A stretch of 17,821 nucleotides of DNA from Sedimenticola sp. (GTDB lineage: Bacteria > Pseudomonadota > Gammaproteobacteria > Chromatiales > Chromatiaceae): assembly GCA_030619405.1 (NCBI GenBank), contig JAUXBK010000023.1, positions 1 to 17,821 on the forward strand. The letters are read 5' to 3'. Numbering within the stretch: the stretch's first letter is position 1; each line of letters starts with the position of its first letter. Shown here piece after piece: positions 1 to 8,530 of the stretch. Under the pieces are notes generated by a model. That model did no database searches, was not told the DNA's origin, and saw only the letters and a program-made list of their open reading frames with translations. The position numbers and the translations under genes are program-made.

Positions 1-191
1 AGATCACGTTCCACATACGCCGGAATCGGATCCCGCTGGGGATCGGCCTCCCGCTGGCGGGCAAGCCAGGTCTCGAGGTGCTCCTGGACCGCCTGGTAGG
101 GGACCGTGCGCTCGGGGTGCCGTCGTTGGTAGAAGCCGGGGGAGGTCCTCGCAGGTTCGGGATCCCCCGGCGCAGGGCATGGTGTCGGCAT
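1..191 (-). CDS. Partial transposase, N-terminus (IS91-like, zinc-ribbon type)
   Basis: This reading frame is open from an ATG at 191 down to the window edge, giving about 63 residues of an N-terminus that is cut off by the window, not necessarily by mutation. It contains a stretch reading FYQRRHPERTVPYQAVQEHL, then a Trp-Leu-Ala-Arg segment, and ends in PAYVERDL. From memory this is the opening of IS91-family (Y2/HUH-type) transposases, where it is followed by a Cys-rich zinc-binding domain and then the catalytic domain. Neither of those is visible here, so the family call rests on the N-terminal segment alone. An AGGA lies 10 bases before the ATG and supports this start, although no in-frame stop was found shortly upstream. 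The gene stands apart from the conserved core genes, which fits a mobile insertion next to the lipoprotein gene. Confidence 0.65.
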   Translation of the reverse strand, partial: MPTPCPAPGDPEPARTSPGFYQRRHPERTVPYQAVQEHLETWLARQREADPQRDPIPAYVERD

Positions 192-220
192 CCGTGTCGG
201 GTCCTGAACTAAGGTGATGC

Positions 221-246
221 TGAGAGCCTGCACAGCCAGGCTCTCA
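221..246. repeat. Perfect inverted repeat, 10-bp stem and 6-base loop
   Basis: TGAGAGCCTG at 221-230 and CAGGCTCTCA at 237-246 are exact reverse complements around the loop CACAGC. The structure lies 30 bases upstream of the transposase start. It has no T-tract on either side, so it is not a standard terminator. IS91-type elements carry secondary structure at their termini, so it could be part of the transposon end on the 5' side of the gene. It could also be a regulatory hairpin of the transposase. Confidence 0.6.
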
Positions 247-330
247 GGGTCAATGATCGACAGGCGGGAATGGGACCGCGTTGTGATTTGCGAAGTCGAC
301 GGCTAGGAGCCTGTCCGAGAATAGGAACCG

Positions 331-358
331 GCCGTTTTTTTGCTCTTGCAAAACCGGC
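331..358. other. Imperfect hairpin downstream of the lipoprotein gene
   Basis: GCCG at 331-334 plus TTTTGC at 338-343 can pair with GCAAAA at 348-353 plus CGGC at 355-358, with a T bulge and the loop TCTT. It lies about 65 bases past the lipoprotein stop on the minus strand. There is no T-tract after it in that direction, so it is not called a terminator. The rest of 192-423 contains no gene that I can support. Confidence 0.3.
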
Positions 359-423
359 ACTTCCATCATCCATGGCGGTCGTAGGGACAATTCGCGTGCA
401 TTCGCGGCCTTTTTCTCAAACCT

Positions 424-876
424 TCAGAACGGAGCAGCGAGCTCCCGGTGCAGCACCCGCACATTGTCCCGTCCGAACTGGGCATCCACCCGGTGCTCCA
501 ACTGCCGGAACAGGGAGGCAGCGACCCCGCTCAACTGCTTCCGCCCCTGTTCCTGAAAGCGCATTACCGTGGTGCCGTCGGCAATGCGAATGCGCACATC
601 GAGTCGGATCTCCGGCGCTTCCGGGTGCCGGTACAACATCCGGTGCTCCCCGTACATATCGATTACCGGCTCCTGCTGGTCCCTGATCGGGCTCTGTAAC
701 AGGATGTGTTCATAGCCCAGGTCGTCCAGCATCCGGCTCACCTCGTTCAGCATGTTCTGGCGCCCCACCAGCTGCCGGGTGTCGATCTCGATAATGGGCA
801 TACTGCCGGAGCAGGCACTCAGCAGGGGCAGTGCCAGCGACAGCAGAAGCACTCCGGCCAGGCGTGATCTCAGCAC
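424..876 (-). CDS. Predicted lipoprotein of unknown function
   Basis: This codes for 150 residues starting at GTG (876). GGAGG sits 7 bases upstream, which makes the start convincing. Residues 1-21 form a lipoprotein signal peptide: Arg near the N-terminus, a Leu-rich core, then the lipobox LLSAC with Cys22 as the lipidated residue. The next residues (SGSMP) have no Asp at +2, so an outer-membrane location is the likelier outcome by the usual sorting rule. The mature part of about 128 residues is charged, mixed alpha/beta in character, and has no transmembrane segment or motif I recognise. The gene lies downstream of hemE on the same strand, separated by 170 bases that include a heptanucleotide array, so co-transcription is uncertain. 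I do not recognise the family and assign no function. Confidence 0.8.
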   Translation of the reverse strand: MLRSRLAGVLLLSLALPLLSACSGSMPIIEIDTRQLVGRQNMLNEVSRMLDDLGYEHILLQSPIRDQQEPVIDMYGEHRMLYRHPEAPEIRLDVRIRIADGTTVMRFQEQGRKQLSGVAASLFRQLEHRVDAQFGRDNVRVLHRELAAPF

Positions 877-980
877 CTTGCGTCCTCCGCTATCCCTTGG
901 TAGAGGGCCGAGTAGTCATCGTCACCATGGAAGGTTACCCAGTTTTTCTCTCATGCTGAATCCCTTATTCCCAACTCCCA

Positions 981-1046
<66 letters not shown>

Positions 1047-1050
<4 letters not shown>

Positions 1051-2111
1051 ACATGATACACCGGGCTTAGATCATGCACTGCCTCGACCAGAGCCGCGGC
1101 ATGCTCTGGATCCACATCCGGGTGAATCCCGTGTCCCAGGTTGAAGACGTGACCGGGACCGGTACCATAGCTCTCCAGCACCCGCCCCACCCCCTCCCGG
1201 ATCCGCTTGGGAGAGGCATAGAGAATGCAAGGGTCCAGATTGCCCTGCAGCGCCACCCGGTCACCCACCCGCTCGCGCGCCTCGCTGAGCTCCATGGTCC
1301 AGTCCACCCCCAGGGCATCGCAGCCGCTGTCGGCCATCTCACCCAGCCGCTGGGCGCCCCCCTTTGTGAACAGAATGACCGGCACCTTGCGCCCCTCGCG
1401 TTCCCGGGTCAGACCCGCGACGATCCGGGTCATGTAGGCGAGCGAGAACGCTCGGTAATCCGATGGTGTCAGCACACCGCCCCAGGTATCGAAGATCATC
1501 AATGCCTGGGCACCGGCGGCCACCTGCCCGTTGAGATAGGTGACAATCGCGTCCGCCACCTTACCCAGCAGCTGATGCATCAGATCAGGGCGGTCGAACA
1601 TCATGCCCTTCACCCGGGCGAAGTTCTTGGTGCCGCCACCCTCCACCATATAGGTGGCCAGGGTCCAGGGGCTGCCGGAAAACCCAATCAACGGCACCCG
1701 CCCCCCTAATTCCCGGCGGATGATTCGCACCGCCCCCATCACGTAGCCGAGATCCTCTTCCGGATCGGGCACCCCCAAAGCGACGACGGCGGCTTCGTCC
1801 CGAACCGGCCACTCGAAACGGGGGCCCTCCCCCTCCGTGAAGTAGAGCCCCAGACCCATGGCATCCGGGATGGTGAGGATGTCGGAAAAAAGGATGGCTG
1901 CATCCAGGGGAAAGCGCTCCAGCGGCTGCAGGGTCACCTCGCAGGCCAGCTCCGGATTCTTGCACAGGTCGAGAAAGCTGCCTGCCCGGGCGCGGGTGGC
2001 GCGGTACTCCGGCAGGTAGCGCCCCGCCTGGCGCATCATCCAGACCGGCGTCACATCTACCGGCTGACGCAGCAGCGCCCGCAGCAGGCGGTCATTCTTG
2101 AGTGTCGTCAT
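1047..2111 (-). CDS. hemE: Uroporphyrinogen decarboxylase
   Basis: This enzyme removes four acetate carboxyls from uroporphyrinogen III to give coproporphyrinogen III in cytoplasmic haem synthesis, without a cofactor. The protein is 354 residues, the usual bacterial length. The N-terminal signature PVWMMRQAGRYLPEY is at residues 22-36, with the substrate-binding RQAGR at 27-31. Asp77 lies in FSDI, Tyr154 in ATYMVEGGG, and His327 in NLGHGIHP; these match the substrate-site positions known for the E. coli enzyme. The ATG at 2111 comes 22 bases after the gltD stop, with only a weak GGA-type ribosome site, so it is probably the last or near-last gene of the gltBD transcript. The C-terminus ends normally (VYHV), and its stop codon lies in the first degenerate unit of the heptanucleotide array. 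Confidence 0.97.
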
Positions 2112-2133
2112 GCTTCAGTTCCGATTGCGAAGG

Positions 2134-3588
2134 CTACCTTGGCAGCTCGGTCACCCCCATCAGGTACTCGTCTACCGCTCGGGCACACTGCCGCCCCTCG
2201 CGGATCGCCCACACCACCAGGGACTGGCCCCGACGCATGTCGCCGGCGGCGAAGATGCCGTCGATAGAGGTCCGGTAGGCGGACTCCCCTTCAGTCGTCC
2301 CCTGAATATTGCCCCTCCCGTCCAGCGCCACCCCGAGCTCTTCGATCATACCCTCGTGGACCGGGTGCAGAAAACCCATGGCCAGGGTCACCAGCTCCGC
2401 CTTGAGTTCGAACTCGGAGCCTTCGACCTCTGCCATCTTCCAGTTGCCCTGGTCATCCTTGGACCACTCCACCTTTGCGCAACGGACCCTGCTCAGATGG
2501 CCGTTTCCATCGTCCAGGAATGCCTTGGTGACCACACTCCACATACGCTCGCACCCCTCTTCCTGGGAACTGGAGGTACGCATCCGGTTGGGCCAGTAGG
2601 GCCAGGTGGTCAGCTTCTTCTCTTTTTCAGGCGGGCGGGGCAAGATCTCCAGCTGGGTGACCGACACCGCACCCTGACGGTTGGAGGTACCGATACAGTC
2701 GGAGCCGGTGTCGCCACCGCCGATCACCACCACCCGTTTGCCGGCGGCGGAGATGAACTCCTCGTCCGGAACCTGGTCCCCCTGCACCCGGTGGCTGTTG
2801 CTGCGCAGGAAATCCATAGCGAAGTGGACCCCGTTCAGCTCACGCCCGGGCACCGGAAGATCCCGGGGCTGCTCGGAACCACCGGCCAACACCACGGCGT
2901 CGAACTCCTCGGCCAGCCGTTTCACCGGCAGATCGACACCGATGTGGGTGTTGGCGTGAAATACCACACCCTCGGTCTTCATCTGGGCCATGCGCCGGTC
3001 GATCACCTTCTTGTTCAGCTTGAAATCGGGAATCCCGTAGCGCAGCAACCCACCGATCCGGTTCTGCTTTTCATACATGGCCACCGAGTGACCCACCCGG
3101 GCCAGCTGTTGCGCGCAGGCCATGCCGGCCGGACCCGAGCCGACCACGGCCACCCGCTTGCCGGTTCTGTGGCGCGGAATCTGGGGCTGTATCCACCCCT
3201 CTTCCCACGCCCTTTCGACGATGCTGTACTCGATGGTCTTGATGGTGACCGGCGCGTCGTCCAGATTAAGTGTACAGGAGGCCTCGCAGGGCGCGGGGCA
3301 GACGCGCCCGGTAAACTCCGGGAAGTTGTTGGTGGAGTGCAGCAGATCGATGGCGGCGCGCCACTCCCCCCGGTAGACCATATCGTTCCAGTCCGGGATC
3401 AAATTGTCCACAGGACAGCCGTTGTGACAGTAGGGGATGCCGCAATCCATGCAGCGTGCCCCCTGCTTGCCAAGCTCCTCATCACTCAGCGGGATGACGA
3501 ACTCATCGAAATGGGTTACCCGGTCAGCGGCCGGTGCATAACTCCAGTCCTCGCGCGAAAACTCCAGAAAGCCGGTCGGCTTACCCAT
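2134..3588 (-). CDS. gltD: Glutamate synthase (NADPH), small (beta) subunit
   Basis: GltD passes electrons from NADPH through FAD and iron-sulfur clusters to the large subunit GltB, which makes glutamate from glutamine and 2-oxoglutarate. The protein has 484 residues, typical of the family. Two N-terminal cysteine groups are visible: Cys46, 49, 54 and 58, then Cys97, 101 and 105, which are expected to hold 4Fe-4S clusters. The FAD-binding Rossmann motif VAVVGSGPAGMACA is at about 146-159, followed by RIGGLLRYGIPDFKL. A second dinucleotide fold, VVVIGGGDTGSDC, is the NADPH site. The C-terminal FAD motif is GIFAAGDMRRGQSLVVWAI. The ATG at 3588 overlaps the end of gltB by 8 bases and has GGGGGTGAGCA just upstream, so translation is probably coupled to gltB. 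Nothing is truncated. Confidence 0.96.
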   Translation of the reverse strand: MGKPTGFLEFSREDWSYAPAADRVTHFDEFVIPLSDEELGKQGARCMDCGIPYCHNGCPVDNLIPDWNDMVYRGEWRAAIDLLHSTNNFPEFTGRVCPAPCEASCTLNLDDAPVTIKTIEYSIVERAWEEGWIQPQIPRHRTGKRVAVVGSGPAGMACAQQLARVGHSVAMYEKQNRIGGLLRYGIPDFKLNKKVIDRRMAQMKTEGVVFHANTHIGVDLPVKRLAEEFDAVVLAGGSEQPRDLPVPGRELNGVHFAMDFLRSNSHRVQGDQVPDEEFISAAGKRVVVIGGGDTGSDCIGTSNRQGAVSVTQLEILPRPPEKEKKLTTWPYWPNRMRTSSSQEEGCERMWSVVTKAFLDDGNGHLSRVRCAKVEWSKDDQGNWKMAEVEGSEFELKAELVTLAMGFLHPVHEGMIEELGVALDGRGNIQGTTEGESAYRTSIDGIFAAGDMRRGQSLVVWAIREGRQCARAVDEYLMGVTELPR

Positions 3589-6500
3589 TGCTCACCCCCT
3601 TGCAGACAGTACCGGCCTCGCCCTGTTGCTGCGCCTGCATCTCCTGCAACGCGCGGCGGTAGTCGACGGGCATAACCTTGACAAACTTCGGCAGATAGCC
3701 GCTCCAGTCATCCAGCACGCGGCGGGCAACGGCACTGCCCGTGTAGTGCAGGTGGCGCTCGATCAGCTGCCGCAGCCGCAGTGCGTCATACCGGGTCATG
3801 TCGTGGCTGACATCTACCCGCCCATGGGTCTCCAGATCCCCCCCCTGGTGATCCAGCGCCTCCAGTGCGTCATCCTCTTCCTCGATCGGCTCCAGTTCCA
3901 CCATCGCCAGGTTGCAGTGCTGAGCAAAGCTCCCATCCTGATCCAGTACGTAGGCCACACCACCGGACATACCGGCGGCGAAGTTGCGGCCGGTGGAACC
4001 GAGACAGACCACCACACCGCCGGTCATATACTCACAACCGTGGTCACCCACCCCCTCGACCACCGCAACGGCACCGGAGTTACGCACGCAGAAACGCTCG
4101 CCGGCAACGCCCCGGAAATAGCATTCGCCACTGATGGCCCCATAGAGCACGGTGTTGCCGACGATGATGTTCTCCTCGGCACGGCCGATACCCGACTCCT
4201 TCGGCGGATAGATCACCAGCCGGCCCCCGGACAGCCCCTTGCCCACATAGTCGTTGCCCTCACCGGCCAGCTCGATGGTGACACCATGGGCCAGCCAGGC
4301 CCCCAGGGACTGTCCGGCGGTGCCCTGCGCCTTGATGTAGATAGTGTCATCGGGCAGGCCAGTAAGACCGTAGCGTTCCGCCACCCGTCCGGAGAGCATG
4401 GTGCCGAAGGTGCGGTTGTAGTTGTGGATGCGGGTCTCGATCTGTACCGGCTCACCACGCTCCAGCGCCGGCGCAGACTGCTCGATCAGCCGGTGGTCCA
4501 TGGCCTTGTCCAGGCCGTGGTTCTGTCGCTCGGTGTTGTGGATCGCCACACCTTCACCCGCCATCGGTTTGGTCAGGATGCGGCTGAAATCCAGTCCTTC
4601 GGCCTTCCAGTGGTCGATGGCCCGACGCATATCCAGTCGGTCGGTCTGGCCGATCATCTCGTCCACCGTCCGGAAACCGAGTTTCGCCATCAGTTGGCGA
4701 ACCTCTTCGGCGACGAAGAAGAAGTAGTTGACCACGTGCTCCGGCTTACCGACGAAACGCTTGCGCAGTTCCGGGTCCTGGGTCGCCACACCCACCGGAC
4801 AGGTGTTGAGGTGGCATTTGCGCATCATGATGCACCCCTCGACGATCAGCGGGGCAGTGGCGAAACCAAACTCGTCCGCCCCCAGCAGGGCGCCCACCAC
4901 CACGTCCCGCCCGGTGCGGACACCACCGTCCACCTGCACCGCGATACGGCCACGCAGTTGATTGAGAACCAGGGTCTGATGGGTCTCGGCCAGGCCGATC
5001 TCCCAGGGGGAGCCCGCATGTTTGATGGAAGTGAGCGGGCTGGCGCCGGTACCGCCATCGTAGCCGGAAATGGTGACGTGGTCGGCGTGGGCCTTGGAGA
5101 CACCCGCTGCCACGGTCCCGACCCCCACTTCCGAGACCAGCTTGACCGAGATCCGCGCCTTCGGATTGACATTCTTCAGGTCGTGGATCAGCTGGGCCAG
5201 ATCCTCGATCGAGTAGATATCATGGTGGGGCGGCGGCGAGATCAGCCCGACGCCGGGGGTGGAGTGACGCACTCGTGCAATCTGGGCGTTCACCTTGTGC
5301 CCTGGCAGCTGGCCACCCTCGCCGGGCTTGGCACCTTGAGCCATTTTGATCTGGATATCGTCGGCGTTGACCAGGTACTCCACGGTCACACCAAAACGTC
5401 CGGAGGCCACCTGTTTGATGGCCGAGCGCTTAGGGTTCATGGAACCATCGGGCAGGGGCTGGAACCGTTCCTGCTCCTCACCCCCCTCACCGGTGTTGGA
5501 CTTGCCGCCGAGCCGGTTCATCGCCACTGCCAGTGTGGAATGAGCCTCGTAGGAGATGGAGCCAAATGACATGGCCCCGGTAGCGAAGCGCTTGACGATC
5601 TCCTTTGCCGGCTCCACCTCTCCCAGCGGCACCGGATCCCCCCAGTTGAAACTGAACAGTCCACGGAAGGTGAGCAGCCGCTCCTCCTGCTCGTTGATCA
5701 GCCGGGAGAACTCCTCATAGCTGGTCCAGTCGTTGCGGCGGGCTGCATGCTGAACTTTTGCGATAGCGTCCGGGGACCAGGCATGATCCTCCCCCCGCAG
5801 CCGGAAGGCATAGTCACCGCCTACATCCAGGTGGTGGCGATAGATCGGGTTATTGCCGTAAGCCTTACCGTGACAGTGCACCGCCTCCCGGGCGATCTGC
5901 TCCAGACCTGCACCCTCCACGGTGGTGGCCGTGCCGGTGAAGTACTCGTCCACGAATGGGGTGGAGAGACCCACCGCATCGAAGATCTGGGCACCACAGT
6001 AGGAGTGGTAGGTGGAGATGCCCATCTTGGACATCACCTTCTTCAGCCCCTTGCCCACTGCCTTGATATAGCGGTGCTGGGCCTCTCCGAAGGTCAGCTT
6101 CTCCGGTAACATCCGTAGCATGGAGTGGATGGTGTCGAAGGCCAGATAGGGATTGATCGCCTCGGCGCCGTAACCGGCCAGGGTGGCGAAATGATGGATC
6201 TCCAGTGCTGCACCGGTCTCCACCACCAGGCCGGAGCGGGTGCGTAACCCCTGGCGGATCAGGTGGTGATGCACGGCTGAGGTGGCCAGCAGCGCCGGGA
6301 TAGCGACCAAGTCCGCATCCATACCCCGATCGGAGAGGATCAGGATATTGTAACCTTTCTCCACCGCCGCCTCCGCCCGGGCGCAGAGCGCATCCAGCGC
6401 AGACCGCATGCCGGCCGCGCCCTGCTCTACCGGGTAGCAGAGTTCCAGGGTACGGGTACGGAAGGAATCACCGATATAGTCGTCGATATAGCGGATGCGC

Positions 6501-8227
6501 TCCAGATCGGTATTCGAGAGCAGTGGTTGCTGCACCCCCAGCCGCATGTTGCTGCCACCATCGTCCAGCCCCAACAGGTTGGGGCGGGGCCCGATCAGGG
6601 AGACCAGGGACATAACGATCTCTTCCCGGATCGGATCGATGGGCGGGTTGGTCACCTGAGCAAAATTCTGCTTGAAATAGGTGGAGAGGTGCTTGGCCCG
6701 GCGCGACAGCACCGACGGCGGGTTGTCCGCGCCCATGGAGCCGGTACCCTCCTGCCCGGTCACCACCATCGGTGTGAGCAGAAACTTCAGATCCTCCTGA
6801 GTATAACCGAACGCCTGCTGGCTGCTCAGCAGGGTCTCTGGATCCGGGGACATGGCGCCCACGGCCTCCGGCAGGCCGCACAGGCTGATCTGGGTCTCGT
6901 CCAGCCAGGTCTGATAGGGATAGGTTGAGGCGAGCTGCGCCTTGATCTCCGCATCGTCGATGATCCGACCCTGCTCCATGTCGATCAGGAACATCTTGCC
7001 TGGCTGTAGTCGCCACTTCTTGACAATCTTCTGCTCCGGGATATCCAGCACCCCCATCTCGGAGGCCATTACCACCATGTCGTCGTCTGTAATCAGATAA
7101 CGGGCCGGACGCAGGCCATTACGGTCCAGGGTGGCGCCGATCTGCTGCCCGTCGGTGAAAGCCACCGCGGCCGGACCGTCCCAGGGCTCCATCAGCGCCG
7201 CATGGTACTCGTAGAAGGCACGCCGCTTCTTGTCCATCAGCGGGTTGCCGGACCAGGCCTCCGGGATCAGCATCATCATGGCGTGGGCCAGTGAATATCC
7301 CCCCTGAACCAGCAGTTCCAGCGCATTGTCGAAGCAGGCGGAATCCGATTGTCCCTCGGGGATCAGGGGCCATACCTTCTCCAGATCGTCGCCGAGGATC
7401 TCCGAGGCCATGGAGTGCTTGCGTGCGGCCATCCAGTTGAGGTTGCCGCGCAGGGTGTTGATCTCGCCATTGTGGGCGATCATCCGGAACGGGTGTGCCA
7501 GGTCCCAGGTGGGAAAGGTGTTGGTGGAGAAGCGCTGGTGGACCAGGGCCATGGCCGAGGTGGTGCGCTCATCCAGCAGATCCTGATAGTACTCGCCCAC
7601 CTGCTGTGCCAGCAGCATCCCCTTGTAAGTGACGGTGCGCGAAGACAAGGAGGAGAAATAGAAGGCCTCCCGCTCCTTGAGTTCAGACTCCCGGATCACC
7701 TTGTCGATCTGCTTGCGGATCACGAACAGCTTGCGTTCGAACGCCGCCTGGTCGGCGCAGTTGCTGCCACGCCCGATGAAGACCTGACGGATCACTGGCT
7801 CCGTGGGGATGACGCTATGGCCGAGGTCGCTGTTATTCACCGGCACGTCGCGCCAGCCGATGATGGTCTGCCCCTCTTCTTCCACGAAGCGGTCTACGAT
7901 GGTCTCGGCGCCCGCCTTTGCAGCCTCGTCCCGCGGCAGAAACAGCATACCTACGGCGTAAGCTCCCGCTTCCGGCAGATCGAACGCTACCACCGCCCTG
8001 AAAAACTGATCCGGCAGATGCAGCAGGATGCCGGCGCCGTCGCCCGCCTTGGGGTCGGCCCCCACCGCTCCACGGTGGGTCAGACGTTCCAGGATAGCCA
8101 ACCCCTGTTGAACGATCCGATGGCTCCGGCGGCCTTTGATGTCCACCACAAAGCCGACACCACAGGCGTCATGTTCGTTTCGGGGATCGTACAGTCCCTG
8201 CTTCGCTGGCAAATACCCTTGGCTCAT
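3581..8227 (-). CDS. gltB: Glutamate synthase (NADPH), large (alpha) subunit
   Basis: GltB hydrolyses glutamine and channels the ammonia to an FMN site, where 2-oxoglutarate becomes glutamate; with glutamine synthetase it is the main ammonia-assimilation route. The ATG at 8227 is preferred (1548 residues) because GAGG sits 6 bases upstream. A GTG 21 bases earlier (8248) has no usable ribosome site. Counting from 8227, Cys22 in NEHDACGVGF is the nucleophile of the class II glutaminase domain (about 22-425), so the preceding 21 residues are a removable propeptide. A central domain (about 470-760) and an FMN-binding synthase domain (about 820-1190, with GYDGGTGASP near 1050) follow. Cys1132, 1138 and 1143 (C-x5-C-x4-C) match the 3Fe-4S site. 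A GXGXG beta-helix domain with GEGNDYVGKGLSGG lies near 1330. The gene overlaps gltD by 8 bases. Confidence 0.97.
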   Translation of the reverse strand: MSQGYLPAKQGLYDPRNEHDACGVGFVVDIKGRRSHRIVQQGLAILERLTHRGAVGADPKAGDGAGILLHLPDQFFRAVVAFDLPEAGAYAVGMLFLPRDEAAKAGAETIVDRFVEEEGQTIIGWRDVPVNNSDLGHSVIPTEPVIRQVFIGRGSNCADQAAFERKLFVIRKQIDKVIRESELKEREAFYFSSLSSRTVTYKGMLLAQQVGEYYQDLLDERTTSAMALVHQRFSTNTFPTWDLAHPFRMIAHNGEINTLRGNLNWMAARKHSMASEILGDDLEKVWPLIPEGQSDSACFDNALELLVQGGYSLAHAMMMLIPEAWSGNPLMDKKRRAFYEYHAALMEPWDGPAAVAFTDGQQIGATLDRNGLRPARYLITDDDMVVMASEMGVLDIPEQKIVKKWRLQPGKMFLIDMEQGRIIDDAEIKAQLASTYPYQTWLDETQISLCGLPEAVGAMSPDPETLLSSQQAFGYTQEDLKFLLTPMVVTGQEGTGSMGADNPPSVLSRRAKHLSTYFKQNFAQVTNPPIDPIREEIVMSLVSLIGPRPNLLGLDDGGSNMRLGVQQPLLSNTDLERIRYIDDYIGDSFRTRTLELCYPVEQGAAGMRSALDALCARAEAAVEKGYNILILSDRGMDADLVAIPALLATSAVHHHLIRQGLRTRSGLVVETGAALEIHHFATLAGYGAEAINPYLAFDTIHSMLRMLPEKLTFGEAQHRYIKAVGKGLKKVMSKMGISTYHSYCGAQIFDAVGLSTPFVDEYFTGTATTVEGAGLEQIAREAVHCHGKAYGNNPIYRHHLDVGGDYAFRLRGEDHAWSPDAIAKVQHAARRNDWTSYEEFSRLINEQEERLLTFRGLFSFNWGDPVPLGEVEPAKEIVKRFATGAMSFGSISYEAHSTLAVAMNRLGGKSNTGEGGEEQERFQPLPDGSMNPKRSAIKQVASGRFGVTVEYLVNADDIQIKMAQGAKPGEGGQLPGHKVNAQIARVRHSTPGVGLISPPPHHDIYSIEDLAQLIHDLKNVNPKARISVKLVSEVGVGTVAAGVSKAHADHVTISGYDGGTGASPLTSIKHAGSPWEIGLAETHQTLVLNQLRGRIAVQVDGGVRTGRDVVVGALLGADEFGFATAPLIVEGCIMMRKCHLNTCPVGVATQDPELRKRFVGKPEHVVNYFFFVAEEVRQLMAKLGFRTVDEMIGQTDRLDMRRAIDHWKAEGLDFSRILTKPMAGEGVAIHNTERQNHGLDKAMDHRLIEQSAPALERGEPVQIETRIHNYNRTFGTMLSGRVAERYGLTGLPDDTIYIKAQGTAGQSLGAWLAHGVTIELAGEGNDYVGKGLSGGRLVIYPPKESGIGRAEENIIVGNTVLYGAISGECYFRGVAGERFCVRNSGAVAVVEGVGDHGCEYMTGGVVVCLGSTGRNFAAGMSGGVAYVLDQDGSFAQHCNLAMVELEPIEEEDDALEALDHQGGDLETHGRVDVSHDMTRYDALRLRQLIERHLHYTGSAVARRVLDDWSGYLPKFVKVMPVDYRRALQEMQAQQQGEAGTVCKGVSNG

Positions 8228-8257
8228 TTCAAACCTCGTTCTCTCCACGACCTGACT

Positions 8258-8274
8258 ACCACCCGGATGGTGGT
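8258..8274. promoter_or_regulatory. Inverted repeat in the gltB leader
   Basis: ACCACC at 8258-8263 and GGTGGT at 8269-8274 are exact complements around CGGAT. The site begins about 30 bases upstream of the preferred gltB start. It could be an operator or a small leader hairpin. I could not identify convincing -35/-10 boxes or a sigma54 site in 8228-8512, so its role is open. Confidence 0.35.
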
Positions 8275-8426
8275 GTGCAAGCCGCGCTGTCTTATTCTGG
8301 AATCATGCCCCGGTAAGAGGCTTGCTCGCCCTGGAACCGGCCATGCGATGCCCGCAGGCAGGCCGTTCGACCGAGACGGACCGCGTAGGATACTGGAGAA
8401 TGAGGTAGCAGGCCAGTTTTGGGCCT

Positions 8427-8530
8427 AGTCAGAAGGCATAAGTCAGGGGTCAGGGGTCAGGGGTCAGGGGTCAGGGGGGGGACCCCAGCAGGTTCCGAAA
8501 GGTTCCCCGTTTTTATTCTGACTTCTGACT
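8427..8530. repeat. 104-bp segment bounded by a 9-bp inverted repeat
   Basis: AGTCAGAAG at 8427-8435 and CTTCTGACT at 8522-8530 are perfect reverse complements. Between them lie the TCAGGGG array, a G-run and a GGTTCC direct repeat (GGTTCCGAAAGGTTCC). The right arm is inside the last codons of the damX-like gene. The arrangement resembles a small non-coding element, but with only one copy seen that is an inference. Confidence 0.5.
8443..8477. repeat. Heptanucleotide tandem array (TCAGGGG), 5 units
   Basis: Five exact copies of TCAGGGG run from 8443 to 8477, followed directly by four more G residues, making an uninterrupted run of eight G. The array is in the 285-base spacer between the damX-like stop and the gltB start. 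The rest of that spacer holds no gene that I can support. Confidence 0.95.

Noticed and set aside
270..686. Plus-strand open frame of 138 codons at the left end.
   Set aside because: It overlaps the lipoprotein gene, which has a strong ribosome site and a lipobox. The plus-strand product is low-complexity Pro/Arg/Ala.
870..950. A 26-codon open frame on the minus strand ahead of the lipoprotein gene, with peptide segment HGDDDYSALYQGIAEDARC.
   Set aside because: It has no ATG, GTG or TTG in frame after the preceding stop and no recognised similarity. It may be a remnant or chance.
2098..3675. Long plus-strand open frame of 525 codons opposite gltD.
   Set aside because: It is the complement of a gene with complete GltD motifs. 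Its translation is rich in His, Pro and Gly with no family features.
3626..5569. Plus-strand open frame of 647 codons opposite gltB.
   Set aside because: It is an antisense shadow of GC-rich gltB codons; the opposite strand carries all GltB catalytic and cluster residues.
8478..8512. Intrinsic terminator after the damX-like gene (GGGGAACC pairing with GGTCCCC on the minus strand).
   Set aside because: The stem is imperfect and is followed by C-rich repeat rather than a T-tract.
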